A stretch of 64,000 bases of DNA from Pseudomonadota bacterium (GTDB taxonomy: Bacteria; Desulfobacterota; Desulfarculia; Desulfarculales; Desulfarculaceae). The stretch lies in contig JAHIND010000003.1 in NCBI GenBank assembly GCA_018896025.1, forward strand, positions 109,958 to 173,957, in the 5' to 3' direction. The notes beneath the pieces were generated by a model. The model searched no databases, was not told the origin of the DNA, and worked only from the letters and a program-made list of their open reading frames with translations. Below, piece after piece: positions 48,817 to 56,633 of the stretch (position 1 is the first letter of the stretch; every line of letters begins with the position of its first letter). The position numbers were made by a program, and so were the translations under genes.

Positions 48817-49469
48817 CCTGCACCGCCCTGGATCGCCCGCCGTCACGGTGGGCCTGGGCCCTGGCCTTGGCCGGGGCGGTGCTGTTCAACATGGTCATCT
48901 TCGGCTCCGCCTCCTGGCTGCTGAAAAAGCAGATCGACCGCCCGGATCTGGAGGCTTTTTCCATCAACGCCTTTTTGCCCCTGCCTCCGCCTCCGCCGCC
49001 TGAGCGGGAGGAGGAGCCGCCACCCCCGCCCCCGCCGCCCAAGGTGATCAAGATGCAGCCCATGCAGGCGTCCCCGGTGTCCACCCCCCAGCCGCTCATG
49101 GAGACGCCGCAACTCAACCTGGAGCTGAACCCCCGCCTGGCCGTGGGCATGGCCGTGTCCGCCCCCAGGCCCCAGCGCTTCAGCCTAGGCCAAGTGGACC
49201 GGGCTCCCCTGGCCAAGGGCCAGGTGCCCCCGCCCTATCCCTATCTGGCCCGGCGCAGGGGCATCGAGGGCGCGGTGACGGTGCGCTTTTTGGTGGACCG
49301 CCAAGGCGAGGTGCGCAACCTGGAGGTGGTGGAGTCCAAGCCGCCGGGCATCTTCGAGGAGAGCGTGCTCAAAACGGTTAACCGCTGGCGCTTCGCGCCG
49401 GGGGTCAAGGACGGCGAGGCGGTGGAAACCTGGGTGGAGACCACCATCCGCTTCAAGCTGGAACGATGA
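48813..49469 (+). CDS. tonB: TonB energy transducer
   Basis: 218 aa starting at GTG 48813 (GTGA overlaps the exbD stop). One TM (WALALAGAVLFNMVIFGSASWLL) is followed by two proline-rich blocks (PLPPPPPP, PPPPPPPP), then the C-terminal TonB domain (PYPYLARRRGIEGAVTVRFLVDRQGEVRNLEVVESKPPGIFEESVLKTVNRWRFAPG). It spans the periplasm to receptors in the outer membrane; no receptor gene is in this window. Confidence 0.92.
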   Translation: MTCTALDRPPSRWAWALALAGAVLFNMVIFGSASWLLKKQIDRPDLEAFSINAFLPLPPPPPPEREEEPPPPPPPPKVIKMQPMQASPVSTPQPLMETPQLNLELNPRLAVGMAVSAPRPQRFSLGQVDRAPLAKGQVPPPYPYLARRRGIEGAVTVRFLVDRQGEVRNLEVVESKPPGIFEESVLKTVNRWRFAPGVKDGEAVETWVETTIRFKLER

Positions 49470-50707
49470 TCAGACGCGCCCTCATAGCCGCCCTGGCCTT
49501 GCTCCTGCTGGCCGCCCCTGCCCTGGCCGCCCCTGCCCTGGCCGCCCCGGCCCAGGACTGCCCCGAAGAGCCGCGCCTCAACCATAGCGTGCATAAGGTC
49601 CTGTTTGAGGCCCAGCAGCTCATGGAGAAAAAAAAGGCCGCCGAGGCGGCGGGGAAGCTGGCCCAGTACGCCAAAGACCACCCCGAGGCCCACCCGCGCT
49701 TTTGGTTTCTGCGCGGGGTGCTGGCCTACCAGGCCAAGCAGCGCGACGAGGCGGGGGTGTATTTCGCCAAGGCGGTGGAGGGCTGGCCCTGCTTTCAGGC
49801 GGCGGTGCGCAACCTGGCCGTGGTGCGCTACGAGCAGGGCAAGCCGGCCGAGGCCTCACGCTTGGCCTACCGCGCCTATTTGCTGAGCAAGCCGCCGGAC
49901 TACAACCTGCTCTACGAGGCCTCGGTGTTCCTCCTGGGCGCGGGCCAGGCGGCTCAGGCCCTGCCCTGGCTGGAGGAGCTTTGCGCCCGGCCCCAGCCCA
50001 AGAAGGCCTGGCTCACCGCCCAGCTTCGGGCCTATCTGGACCTGAAACGCAACAAGCAGGCGGCCAAGGTGCTGGAGCGCCTCTTGGCCCGCTGGCCGGG
50101 GGACGCCTCCCTGTGGCGCCTGGGGGCCAGCCTGGCCACCATGGACAAGGACTATGCCGGAGCCGCCGCCGCCCTGGCCGTGGCCTACCGCCTGGAGCCG
50201 CCCAAGGAGGCGGGCTGGCGGCAGTTGGCCGACCTTTACCGGGCCGCCGGGGCCCCCCTGGCCGCCATCCCCTACTACCTGAAGGCCTGGAAAGGCGAGC
50301 CCAAAGAGATCAAGCAGCTGGACCGCCTGGCCGAGCTTTACATGCAGGGCCACGACCTGGAGCAGGCGGCGGCTTGGTCCCTGAAGGCGGCCCAGACCCA
50401 GCCCACCACCCGGCGCTGGGCCCGGACGGGCCGGATTTACCTGGAGCAAAAGGCTTACTCCCAGGCCCACGACGCCTACCGCAACGCGGCCAAGTTGGAA
50501 GACAAGCGCCAGGGCCAAAAGGACCAGGGCGGACGCTACTGGCTTTTGGCCGGGTACGCGGCCTGGCAAAACGAGCAGCTCTCCCTGGCCGAGGCCGCCT
50601 TCAGCAACGCCCTGCACAGCGCCGTGAAAAACAGCAGCACGGCCAAGGAGGCGGTGCGGGGGCTCAAGGCGGTGCGCGAGCAGCGCCGCCAGCAGGCCCA
50701 GGGCTAG
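49466..50707 (+). CDS. TPR protein of the TonB operon
   Basis: 413 aa. Signal peptide with LAAPALAAPALAAPA, then TPR-like helices (AAEAAGKLAQYAKDHPEAHPRFWFLRGVLAYQAKQRDEAGVYFAKAVEGWP; AARNLAVVRYEQGKPAEASRLAYRAYLL; similar units to residue 400). The TPR protein at the end of TonB2-type operons is thought to scaffold or sense in the periplasm. ATGA overlap with tonB. Confidence 0.88.
   Translation: MIRRALIAALALLLLAAPALAAPALAAPAQDCPEEPRLNHSVHKVLFEAQQLMEKKKAAEAAGKLAQYAKDHPEAHPRFWFLRGVLAYQAKQRDEAGVYFAKAVEGWPCFQAAVRNLAVVRYEQGKPAEASRLAYRAYLLSKPPDYNLLYEASVFLLGAGQAAQALPWLEELCARPQPKKAWLTAQLRAYLDLKRNKQAAKVLERLLARWPGDASLWRLGASLATMDKDYAGAAAALAVAYRLEPPKEAGWRQLADLYRAAGAPLAAIPYYLKAWKGEPKEIKQLDRLAELYMQGHDLEQAAAWSLKAAQTQPTTRRWARTGRIYLEQKAYSQAHDAYRNAAKLEDKRQGQKDQGGRYWLLAGYAAWQNEQLSLAEAAFSNALHSAVKNSSTAKEAVRGLKAVREQRRQQAQG
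49508..49552 (+). repeat. Tandem 15-bp repeat inside a signal peptide
   Basis: Three copies of CTGGCCGCCCCTGCC (the last with one change) encode LAAPA units. The reading frame is kept, so copy-number changes would only alter signal peptide length. Confidence 0.7.
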
Positions 50708-50733
50708 CCGCAACCAAGCAAGGAGGCAAGGGC

Positions 50734-51648
50734 ATGATCACCCACCACGAAGGCCCCTATGAGATCGCGCCGGGCCTGTATCAGCTGGGCAACTCCTCGG
50801 TGCCCTGCTTCCTGTTGGACGCGCCCCAACCGGCCCTATTCGACGCGGGCTTCGCCTGCCTCACCCAGTCCTACCTGGACGACGCCCGCCATATTTTGGG
50901 CGAGCGCACCCCCGCCTGGCTGTTTCTCTCCCACGTGCACTTCGACCACTGCGGGGCGGCTGGATGGCTCAAGGAGGCCTGGCCCGAAATGCGCATCGTG
51001 GCCGCCCCCAAGTCGGCCAAGATCATCACCCGTCCCAACGCCCTGAAGCTCATCGCCCAGCTCAACCAAGCGGCGGCCCAGAACTACTTCACCTCCGGGG
51101 GCACCCGCCGGAGCCCCCACGAGTTCAAGCCCTTCACCCTGGACGGCACCGTGGATGACGGCGACGAGATCGACCTGGGCGGCGGGATCAAGGTGCGGGT
51201 GTTGGCCACCCCCGGCCACACCTGGGACTCACTGAGCTTCTATATTCCAGGCAAGCGCATCCTCTTCGCCTCCGAGGCGGTGGGCACCGACGCGCCGGGC
51301 AGTTACATCGTCAGCGAGTTCCTGGTGAGCTTCGACGCCTACGTGGAGAGCCTCTACCGCCTGGGCGAGCTGGAGGTGGAGACCCTGTGCCCCGGCCACC
51401 ACGCGGTGCACACCGGCCCGGCGGCCAAGAAGCACATCGGGCGCGGGGTGGCCTCGGCGGAGCAATTCAGGGAATGGGTGCTGCGCTTGCTGGCCCAGGA
51501 AGAGGGCGACCAGGAGCGGGTGGTGGAATTGGTGCGCATGGGGGAGTACGACCACCGCCCCGGCCCCAAGCAGCCCCTGCCCGCCTACATGCTCAACCTC
51601 CAGGCACGGGTGGCCACCCTGGCGCGAGAGGCGGGCTACACCGTTTAG
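50734..51648 (+). CDS. MBL-fold metallo-hydrolase
   Basis: 304 aa. The zinc motif SHVHFDHCGAAGWL is near residue 68; later ligands are in TPGHTWDSLSFYI, FASEAVG and CPGHHAVHTG. The C-terminal 60 residues are helical (EWVLRLLAQEEGDQERVVELV). Glyoxalase II-like or related hydrolases are family options; no partner tells which. ATG at 50734 has AAGGAGG upstream. Convergent with the ABC ATPase at 51655, 6 nt apart. Confidence 0.85.
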   Translation: MITHHEGPYEIAPGLYQLGNSSVPCFLLDAPQPALFDAGFACLTQSYLDDARHILGERTPAWLFLSHVHFDHCGAAGWLKEAWPEMRIVAAPKSAKIITRPNALKLIAQLNQAAAQNYFTSGGTRRSPHEFKPFTLDGTVDDGDEIDLGGGIKVRVLATPGHTWDSLSFYIPGKRILFASEAVGTDAPGSYIVSEFLVSFDAYVESLYRLGELEVETLCPGHHAVHTGPAAKKHIGRGVASAEQFREWVLRLLAQEEGDQERVVELVRMGEYDHRPGPKQPLPAYMLNLQARVATLAREAGYTV

Positions 51649-51654
51649 CCTGCG

Positions 51655-52695
51655 TTAATTGATTCTCTGATCCTCGCGGAAAAGATGGGGCCGGGCCGCC
51701 GCCGGGTCCAGGGAAAGCTCCGCGCCCGCCTGGGCGCTGAAGTCCGCCGGAGCGGTGGCGGTAAAACGCGCCTCGCCGGAGCGCAGATGCAGCACACTCT
51801 GGCCGCCCACCCGCTCCACCAGCTCCAGACGGCCCCGCAAGGGGCCCTCGCCGGGAGTCAGCTCCTCGGGCCGGATCCCCAGGACCGCCGGGCCGGGGGC
51901 CACGCCCGCGACCGGTAGGCTGAAGGCGGGGGCGGGGCAGACGAAGCGTCCGTCCTGAAGCGACCCCTCGAAGAAGTTCATGGGCGGGAAGCCCAGGAAC
52001 CCGGCCACGAAGCGGTTGACCGGGCGCTGGTAGATCTCCCGGGGCCCGCCCACCTGCTGCACCCGGCCCTGGTGCAGCACCGCGATGACTTGGCCCAGGG
52101 TCAGGGCCTCGGTCTGGTCGTGGGTGACGTAGACCATGGTGGTGCCCAGCTTGCGGTGCAGGGCGGCCAGTTCCAGGCGCATCTCCCCGCGCAGTTGGGC
52201 GTCCAAGTTGGACAGGGGCTCGTCAAATAGAAACAAACGCGGCGAGCGCACGATGGCCCGGCCGATGGCCACCCGCTGGCGTTGGCCCCCGCTGAGCTGT
52301 CCCGGCTTTTTGGCGAGCAGCTTTTCGATGCCCAGCATCCTGGCCGCCTCGCTCACCTTGCGCTGAATCTCAGCCTTGGGCTGGCGGGCCATGCGCAGGG
52401 GAAAGGCCAGATTGCCGAACACGTCCAGGTGGGGGTACAGGGCGTAGCTTTGGAAGACCATGGCCACGTCGCGCTGTTTGGGGGCCAGCCCGGCCAGGTC
52501 CTGGCCGCCCAAGAAGATGCGCCCGGCGTCCGGCTCCTCCAGCCCAGCCACCAGGCGCAGGATGGTGCTTTTGCCGCAGCCGCTGGGACCCAGCAGCACG
52601 GCGAGTTGTCCCTCCTCCACCGCGAGACTGACTCCGTCCAGCACCTTTTCCGGGCCGAAGGACTTGTGCAGATTGTCCAGTATCAGGCCGCTCAT
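51655..52695 (-). CDS. Sugar-type ABC transporter ATP-binding protein (MalK/UgpC-like)
   Basis: 346 aa. Walker A LGPSGCGKSTILR, Q-loop VFQSYALYPHLDV, signature LSGGQRQRVAIGRA, Walker B LFLFDEPLSNLD, H-loop VTHDQTEA, and a C-terminal TOBE-like domain (GIRPEELTPGEGPLRGRLELVERVG). It powers the two permeases upstream. Confidence 0.93.
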   Translation of the reverse strand: MSGLILDNLHKSFGPEKVLDGVSLAVEEGQLAVLLGPSGCGKSTILRLVAGLEEPDAGRIFLGGQDLAGLAPKQRDVAMVFQSYALYPHLDVFGNLAFPLRMARQPKAEIQRKVSEAARMLGIEKLLAKKPGQLSGGQRQRVAIGRAIVRSPRLFLFDEPLSNLDAQLRGEMRLELAALHRKLGTTMVYVTHDQTEALTLGQVIAVLHQGRVQQVGGPREIYQRPVNRFVAGFLGFPPMNFFEGSLQDGRFVCPAPAFSLPVAGVAPGPAVLGIRPEELTPGEGPLRGRLELVERVGGQSVLHLRSGEARFTATAPADFSAQAGAELSLDPAAARPHLFREDQRIN

Positions 52696-52698
52696 GGC

Positions 52699-53517
52699 TT
52701 ATCCTTTTATGGCCCCGGCGCTCAGGCCGCTGACGATGCGCCGCTGGAAGAGGAACACCAAGGCCACCAGGGGGGCGGTGGCCACGGTGGAGGCGGCGGC
52801 GATCTCCCCCCAGGGCATGGTGAACTGGCCCTGGAACAGGGCGATGCCCACGGGCAGGGTCTGCACCGCCCGGCGGGTCATGATGAGCAGGGCGAAGAAA
52901 AACTCGTTCCAGGCGTAGATGAAAACCAGGATGGCCGCGGTGAACACCCCCGGCCCGGCCAGGGGAAGGATCACCCGCACCAGCGCCCCCAAGCGGCCGC
53001 AGCCGTCCAGCATGGCCGCCTCCTCCAACTCTCGGGGCAGCTCGCTGAAGTAGCTGGTGAGGATCCACACCGCCAGGGGCAGGGTCAGGGTGACGTAGGG
53101 GATGATCAGCCCCTGGTAGGTGCCCAGCCAACCCACGGCCTGCAAGATGCGCCAGATGGGCCCGGCCAGCGATATCTGGGGGAACATACTCACCAACAGC
53201 AGCGCGCCCATGAGCCAGGGCCGCCCCGGCACCCTGAGCCGGGCCAGGGCGTAGGCCGCGCCCACCCCCAGGCACAGGGTGCAGGCGGTGGTGCCTCCGG
53301 CCACGATGAGGCTGTTGAGCACGAAGTGCATGAGCCCGTAGCGGGTCAGGGCCGAGCGATAGAATTCCAGCGAACCGCCGGGCCACAGGGTCGGCGGGAT
53401 GGCCGTGACCTCCAGTTGGGTCTTGAAGCTGGTAAGCACCAGCCACACGAAGGGCGCCAAGGCCAGCAGGCAAAAGGCCCCCGCGCCCAGGGCGGCCATG
53501 AGGCGTCCCCGCTTCAC
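52699..53517 (-). CDS. Sugar-type ABC transporter permease (MalG/UgpE-like)
   Basis: 272 aa with about six TMs: LGAGAFCLLALAPFVWLVLTSFKTQLE at the start, LNSLIVAGGTTACTLCLGVGAAYALARL, and the EAA loop ELEEAAMLDGCGRLGALVRVILPLAGPG. It overlaps the partner permease by 4 nt. Confidence 0.93.
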   Translation of the reverse strand: MKRGRLMAALGAGAFCLLALAPFVWLVLTSFKTQLEVTAIPPTLWPGGSLEFYRSALTRYGLMHFVLNSLIVAGGTTACTLCLGVGAAYALARLRVPGRPWLMGALLLVSMFPQISLAGPIWRILQAVGWLGTYQGLIIPYVTLTLPLAVWILTSYFSELPRELEEAAMLDGCGRLGALVRVILPLAGPGVFTAAILVFIYAWNEFFFALLIMTRRAVQTLPVGIALFQGQFTMPWGEIAAASTVATAPLVALVFLFQRRIVSGLSAGAIKG

Positions 53518-54419
53518 CGGGCGTCTCCGCGCAGCAGCCGCCGCCCCACCAGACGCAGGTAGATGAGCGACACGGCCAGCACCATGAAGAAGACCATCAC
53601 GCTAACCGCCGAGCCGTAGCCCATGAAGCCCTCGGCGAACATCTTCTTGTAGCCGTAGAACTGGAGCACGTTGGTGGCGTTGGCCGGTCCGCCCTGGGTC
53701 ATCACATACACCAGGTCGAACACCCGGAAGGCGTCCATGGTGCGAAACACCAGGGCCACGGCCAGGGCGGGGAGCACCAGAGGCAGGGTGAGATGACGGA
53801 AGCGCTGCCAGGGCCCGGCCCCGTCCAGGGCCGCCGCTTCGTTGAGCTCCCTGGGGATGGTCTGCAAACCGGCCAGCACGATCAGGGCCGCAAAGGCGCT
53901 GGTCTTCCACACGTCGGCGCTGATCACCGCCGCCAGGGCCCAGCCCGGCTCGGCCAGCCAGGCCCGGTAGGAGCCCACCTGATCGCCGAAGATCAGCCAG
54001 TTGAGCAGGCCGTAGCGGTCGTTCAAGATAAAGCGCCACATCTGGCTGGCCACCACCGTGGGGATGGCCCAGGGCACCAGCACCGCCGCCCGCACCAGGC
54101 CCCGCCCCCGAAAGCTCTTGTCCAGGGCCAGGGCCATGAGGGTGCCCAGGGCCACCTCGCACAGGGTGCTCACCGCCACGAAGATCAGAGTCACCCCGGC
54201 CGAAGCGCGGGCCGTGGGGTCGCTCAAAAGGCGGGCGTAGTTGCCCAGGCCCACAAAGGGCTCGCCCAGTCCGGGCAGGCCCAGCACGATGCGGTGCAGG
54301 CTCAGGACCATGGAATAGACGATGGGCCAGAAGGCGAAGGCGCACACCGCCGCCAGGCAGGGCAAGAGCAAACCCCAGGCCAGGAGCTTTTCGCCGTGCC
54401 TCGGGGCCGGAATGGTCAC
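53514..54419 (-). CDS. Sugar-type ABC transporter permease (MalF/UgpA-like)
   Basis: 301 aa. TMs include LAWGLLLPCLAAVCAFAFWPIVYSMVLSL; the EAA loop is ELNEAAALDGAGPWQRFRHLTLPLVLPALAV. It ends 4 nt into the next permease and starts 3 nt after the binding protein stop. Confidence 0.93.
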   Translation of the reverse strand: MTIPAPRHGEKLLAWGLLLPCLAAVCAFAFWPIVYSMVLSLHRIVLGLPGLGEPFVGLGNYARLLSDPTARASAGVTLIFVAVSTLCEVALGTLMALALDKSFRGRGLVRAAVLVPWAIPTVVASQMWRFILNDRYGLLNWLIFGDQVGSYRAWLAEPGWALAAVISADVWKTSAFAALIVLAGLQTIPRELNEAAALDGAGPWQRFRHLTLPLVLPALAVALVFRTMDAFRVFDLVYVMTQGGPANATNVLQFYGYKKMFAEGFMGYGSAVSVMVFFMVLAVSLIYLRLVGRRLLRGDAR

Positions 54420-54422
54420 GGC

Positions 54423-55709
54423 CTACTGCCCCCCGGCCAGCCCCAACAGGCGGTCGATGTCTTGCGCGGCGCGTCCGGCCAGCTCGGGCAAGTCGCTGTC
54501 CCGGTCGCTGATGGCGCGGTGGAAGTAGACCTGCATCACCTCGCTCACCGCCGGGTAGAGGGGAGTGCGGGGGCGGGGGCGGGCTCCCTCCAGCACCGGC
54601 AGCAGCTTGGCGAAATGGGGTTGGGCCTTGAGCACCCAGGGGTCTTGGTAAAGAGCGGTGCGGGTGGGGGCCAGGCCCTCCTCCAACACCAGGCGGCGTT
54701 GCACCGTTTCGCTGGTGAGGAACTTGATCAGCTTCAGGGCCTGGGTGGGCTTGCTGGAATAGGCGCTGAGCCCCACCTGCCAACCGCCCAGGCAGGCGGC
54801 GCTTTGGCCTCCGCTGAAGTGGGGCAGCGGGGCCAGGCCCACCTTGCCCGCCACCTGGGAGCGCTGGGCGTCGTTCAGGATGGGCCAGGCGTAGAACCAG
54901 TTGCGCAGGAACACGGCCCCGCCCTGGGCGAACAGGCTCAGGCTCTCGGGCTCCTGATAGGCCAGCACCCCGCGCGGGGCCGCGCCGCCGATGAGCGCGT
55001 CGCGCACGAAGCGCACCGCCTTGAGCGCGGCGGGCCCCTCCAGCATACAGCGCTTGCCCTCGTCCCCCAGGGCCTTGCCCCCGGCGGACCAGACAAACTC
55101 CAGCATGTCGCAGACCAGGCCTTCGTACTGCTTGAACTGGCCACAGTACCCCGCCAAGTCGCCCTTTTCCTGGGCCAGGATCAGCTTGGCCTGGCTCACC
55201 ATCTGGGGCCAGGTCTGGGGCACGGGGAGATGGTAGCGCTCCAAAAGGTCGCGGCGGTAATAGAGCACTCCTGCGTTGAGGTACAGCGGCGCGCCGTACA
55301 CCCGGCCCCGCCAGGAGGCGGCCTTTATGGCGGCGGGTATGAAGAGCCCCCGCTGTTCGGGACCGAAGAGTTGATCCAGGGGAAGGGCCCATCCCGCGCT
55401 GGCGAACTCCGGCGGCCAAACCACGTCCATCAAAAAGACGTCCACCTCGTTGGAGCGGTTCTTGAGCTTCTGGCTGAGCAGGTCGTGATAGGAGGTGGAG
55501 GAGTGAGGCCCTATCTCCAGGGCCACCTTGAGCGGCGGATGCAGCTTTTCGAACTGGTCGGCCAAACGCCGCCACAGGCCGGGGTTGTTGAACTTCCAGG
55601 CCACCAGGCGGATGGTGTTGGGCTCGTCGGCCTTTTGGCCGCATCCCGCCGCGCCCAGGGCGATGAGCAACGCCAGGCCCAGGGCGGCTATGGTCTTCAA
55701 GCGTGCCAC
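54423..55709 (-). CDS. Sugar-type ABC transporter solute-binding lipoprotein (family 1)
   Basis: 428 aa from the GTG at 55709. A lipoprotein signal (TIAALGLALLIALGAAGCGQKA) is followed by SBP family 1 features (IRLVAWKFNNPGLWRRLADQFEKLHP, VDVFLMDVVWPPEFASAGWALPLDQL, FGPEQRGLFIPAAIKAASWRGRVYGAPLYLNAGVLYYRRDLLERY, LKLIKFLTSETVQRRLV). It delivers a carbohydrate or polyol. No upstream regulator or sugar-metabolism gene is close. The open frame continues to 55895 but lacks a signal peptide there. Confidence 0.88.
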   Translation of the reverse strand: MARLKTIAALGLALLIALGAAGCGQKADEPNTIRLVAWKFNNPGLWRRLADQFEKLHPPLKVALEIGPHSSTSYHDLLSQKLKNRSNEVDVFLMDVVWPPEFASAGWALPLDQLFGPEQRGLFIPAAIKAASWRGRVYGAPLYLNAGVLYYRRDLLERYHLPVPQTWPQMVSQAKLILAQEKGDLAGYCGQFKQYEGLVCDMLEFVWSAGGKALGDEGKRCMLEGPAALKAVRFVRDALIGGAAPRGVLAYQEPESLSLFAQGGAVFLRNWFYAWPILNDAQRSQVAGKVGLAPLPHFSGGQSAACLGGWQVGLSAYSSKPTQALKLIKFLTSETVQRRLVLEEGLAPTRTALYQDPWVLKAQPHFAKLLPVLEGARPRPRTPLYPAVSEVMQVYFHRAISDRDSDLPELAGRAAQDIDRLLGLAGGQ

Positions 55710-55833
55710 GGTTTCACTATAGCAAGGCGGCAGGGCGGGCACAAACCAACTCTGGACCGGCCCCATGGCAGGGGTTAGAATGGGCCGCCCCTCTGAAGCA
55801 GTCCGCACGCAATGGATTTTTAGGGAGCAAAGC

Positions 55834-56163
55834 ATGACCCCCAGCACGGTGCAAGAGATCTTTGACGGCATGCCCACCGCCTTCCGCGCGCACAAGGCCG
55901 AGGGCGTGGAGCTGGTCTATCAGTTCCACATCACCGGCGACGAGTCCGGCGACTGGACGGTGAGCATCGCCGGCGGCCAGTGCTCGGTGAGCCCCGGCAC
56001 CCACCCCGACCCCACCGCCACCCTGACCCTCAGCGACCAGAACTGGCTCAAGCTGGTGGCGGGCAAGCTTAACCCGGCCATGGCCTTGATGACCGGCAAG
56101 CTCAAGATAGGCGGCGATCTTATGGCCGCGCAGAGGTTGGGCTCCCTATTTAAATTGGGTTAG
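55834..56163 (+). CDS. SCP2 sterol-binding domain protein
   Basis: 109 aa. The SCP2 fold is visible as VQEIFDGMPTAFRAHKAEGVELVYQFHITGDESGDWTVSIAGGQCSV, then ATLTLSDQNWLKLVAGKLNPAMALMTGKLKIGGDLMAAQRLGSLF. It binds lipids or acyl-CoA. The ATG at 55834 follows GGGAG. It stands alone, divergent from the ABC operon. Confidence 0.88.
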   Translation: MTPSTVQEIFDGMPTAFRAHKAEGVELVYQFHITGDESGDWTVSIAGGQCSVSPGTHPDPTATLTLSDQNWLKLVAGKLNPAMALMTGKLKIGGDLMAAQRLGSLFKLG

Positions 56164-56633
56164 GCGGCGGCGCAGCCAGACAGCTGGGGGTGGTGTTGTG
56201 CGATAACATTTTTTTAACCGGTCATCCAGCAACAGCCGTCATCACGAGGAGCATCTCGCCAGAGATGCGACGTGGTGATCTTCGACTTCCCCCAGGCGGG
56301 AAGGTTTGAAGCGCGGGGGATGCTTGGCCTTGTCTGGCGAGCAGAGGCATGACAAGGGAAAAGGAAGATGGCCACGTCGCGGCGGGATAACCGCAGTTAC
56401 CTTCCCAAGCCTTGCCTCCGCCGCTCCTCGCCATGACTGCTATTGCTGAAATCAAAAGGTTGGGGTGGATGCTCGCAATGCGCTCCAACGCCGGTGCTGA
56501 GGCGTGGTCATCTTCTCCGAGCAGGGATTGCTTCGTCGCGGCGGGGCCGCTCCTCGCAACGACATCGGCTGTTTTTTACTCGGCGGGAAACGTAGGGGCG
56601 GGGTTTATCCCCGCCCTCTTCACTTCGATTCGC
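56164..56633. repeat. Cluster of intergenic palindromic repeats between convergent genes
   Basis: Three diverged copies of the motif GTCATNGCGAGGAGC ... GCGACGNGGCNATCT: 56238-56284 (plus), 56363-56437 (minus) and 56524-56563 (minus). Copy one contains the hairpin GCATCTC/GAGATGC. Near the right end GGGCGGGG/CCCCGCCC (56596-56616, loop TTTAT) forms a perfect 8-bp hairpin that may terminate both flanking genes. Short open frames here do not look coding. Confidence 0.7.
56596..56616. terminator. GC hairpin at the end of convergent genes
   Basis: GGGCGGGG and CCCCGCCC flank TTTAT; the stem is 8 bp and lies 18 nt after the RND pump stop on the minus strand. There is no long T-run, so terminator strength is uncertain. 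Confidence 0.4.

Noticed and set aside
49702..51648. Very long frame ending in the MBL gene
   Set aside because: The first two thirds are out of frame within the TPR gene and show shadow composition; the real start is the ATG at 50734 with AAGGAGG.
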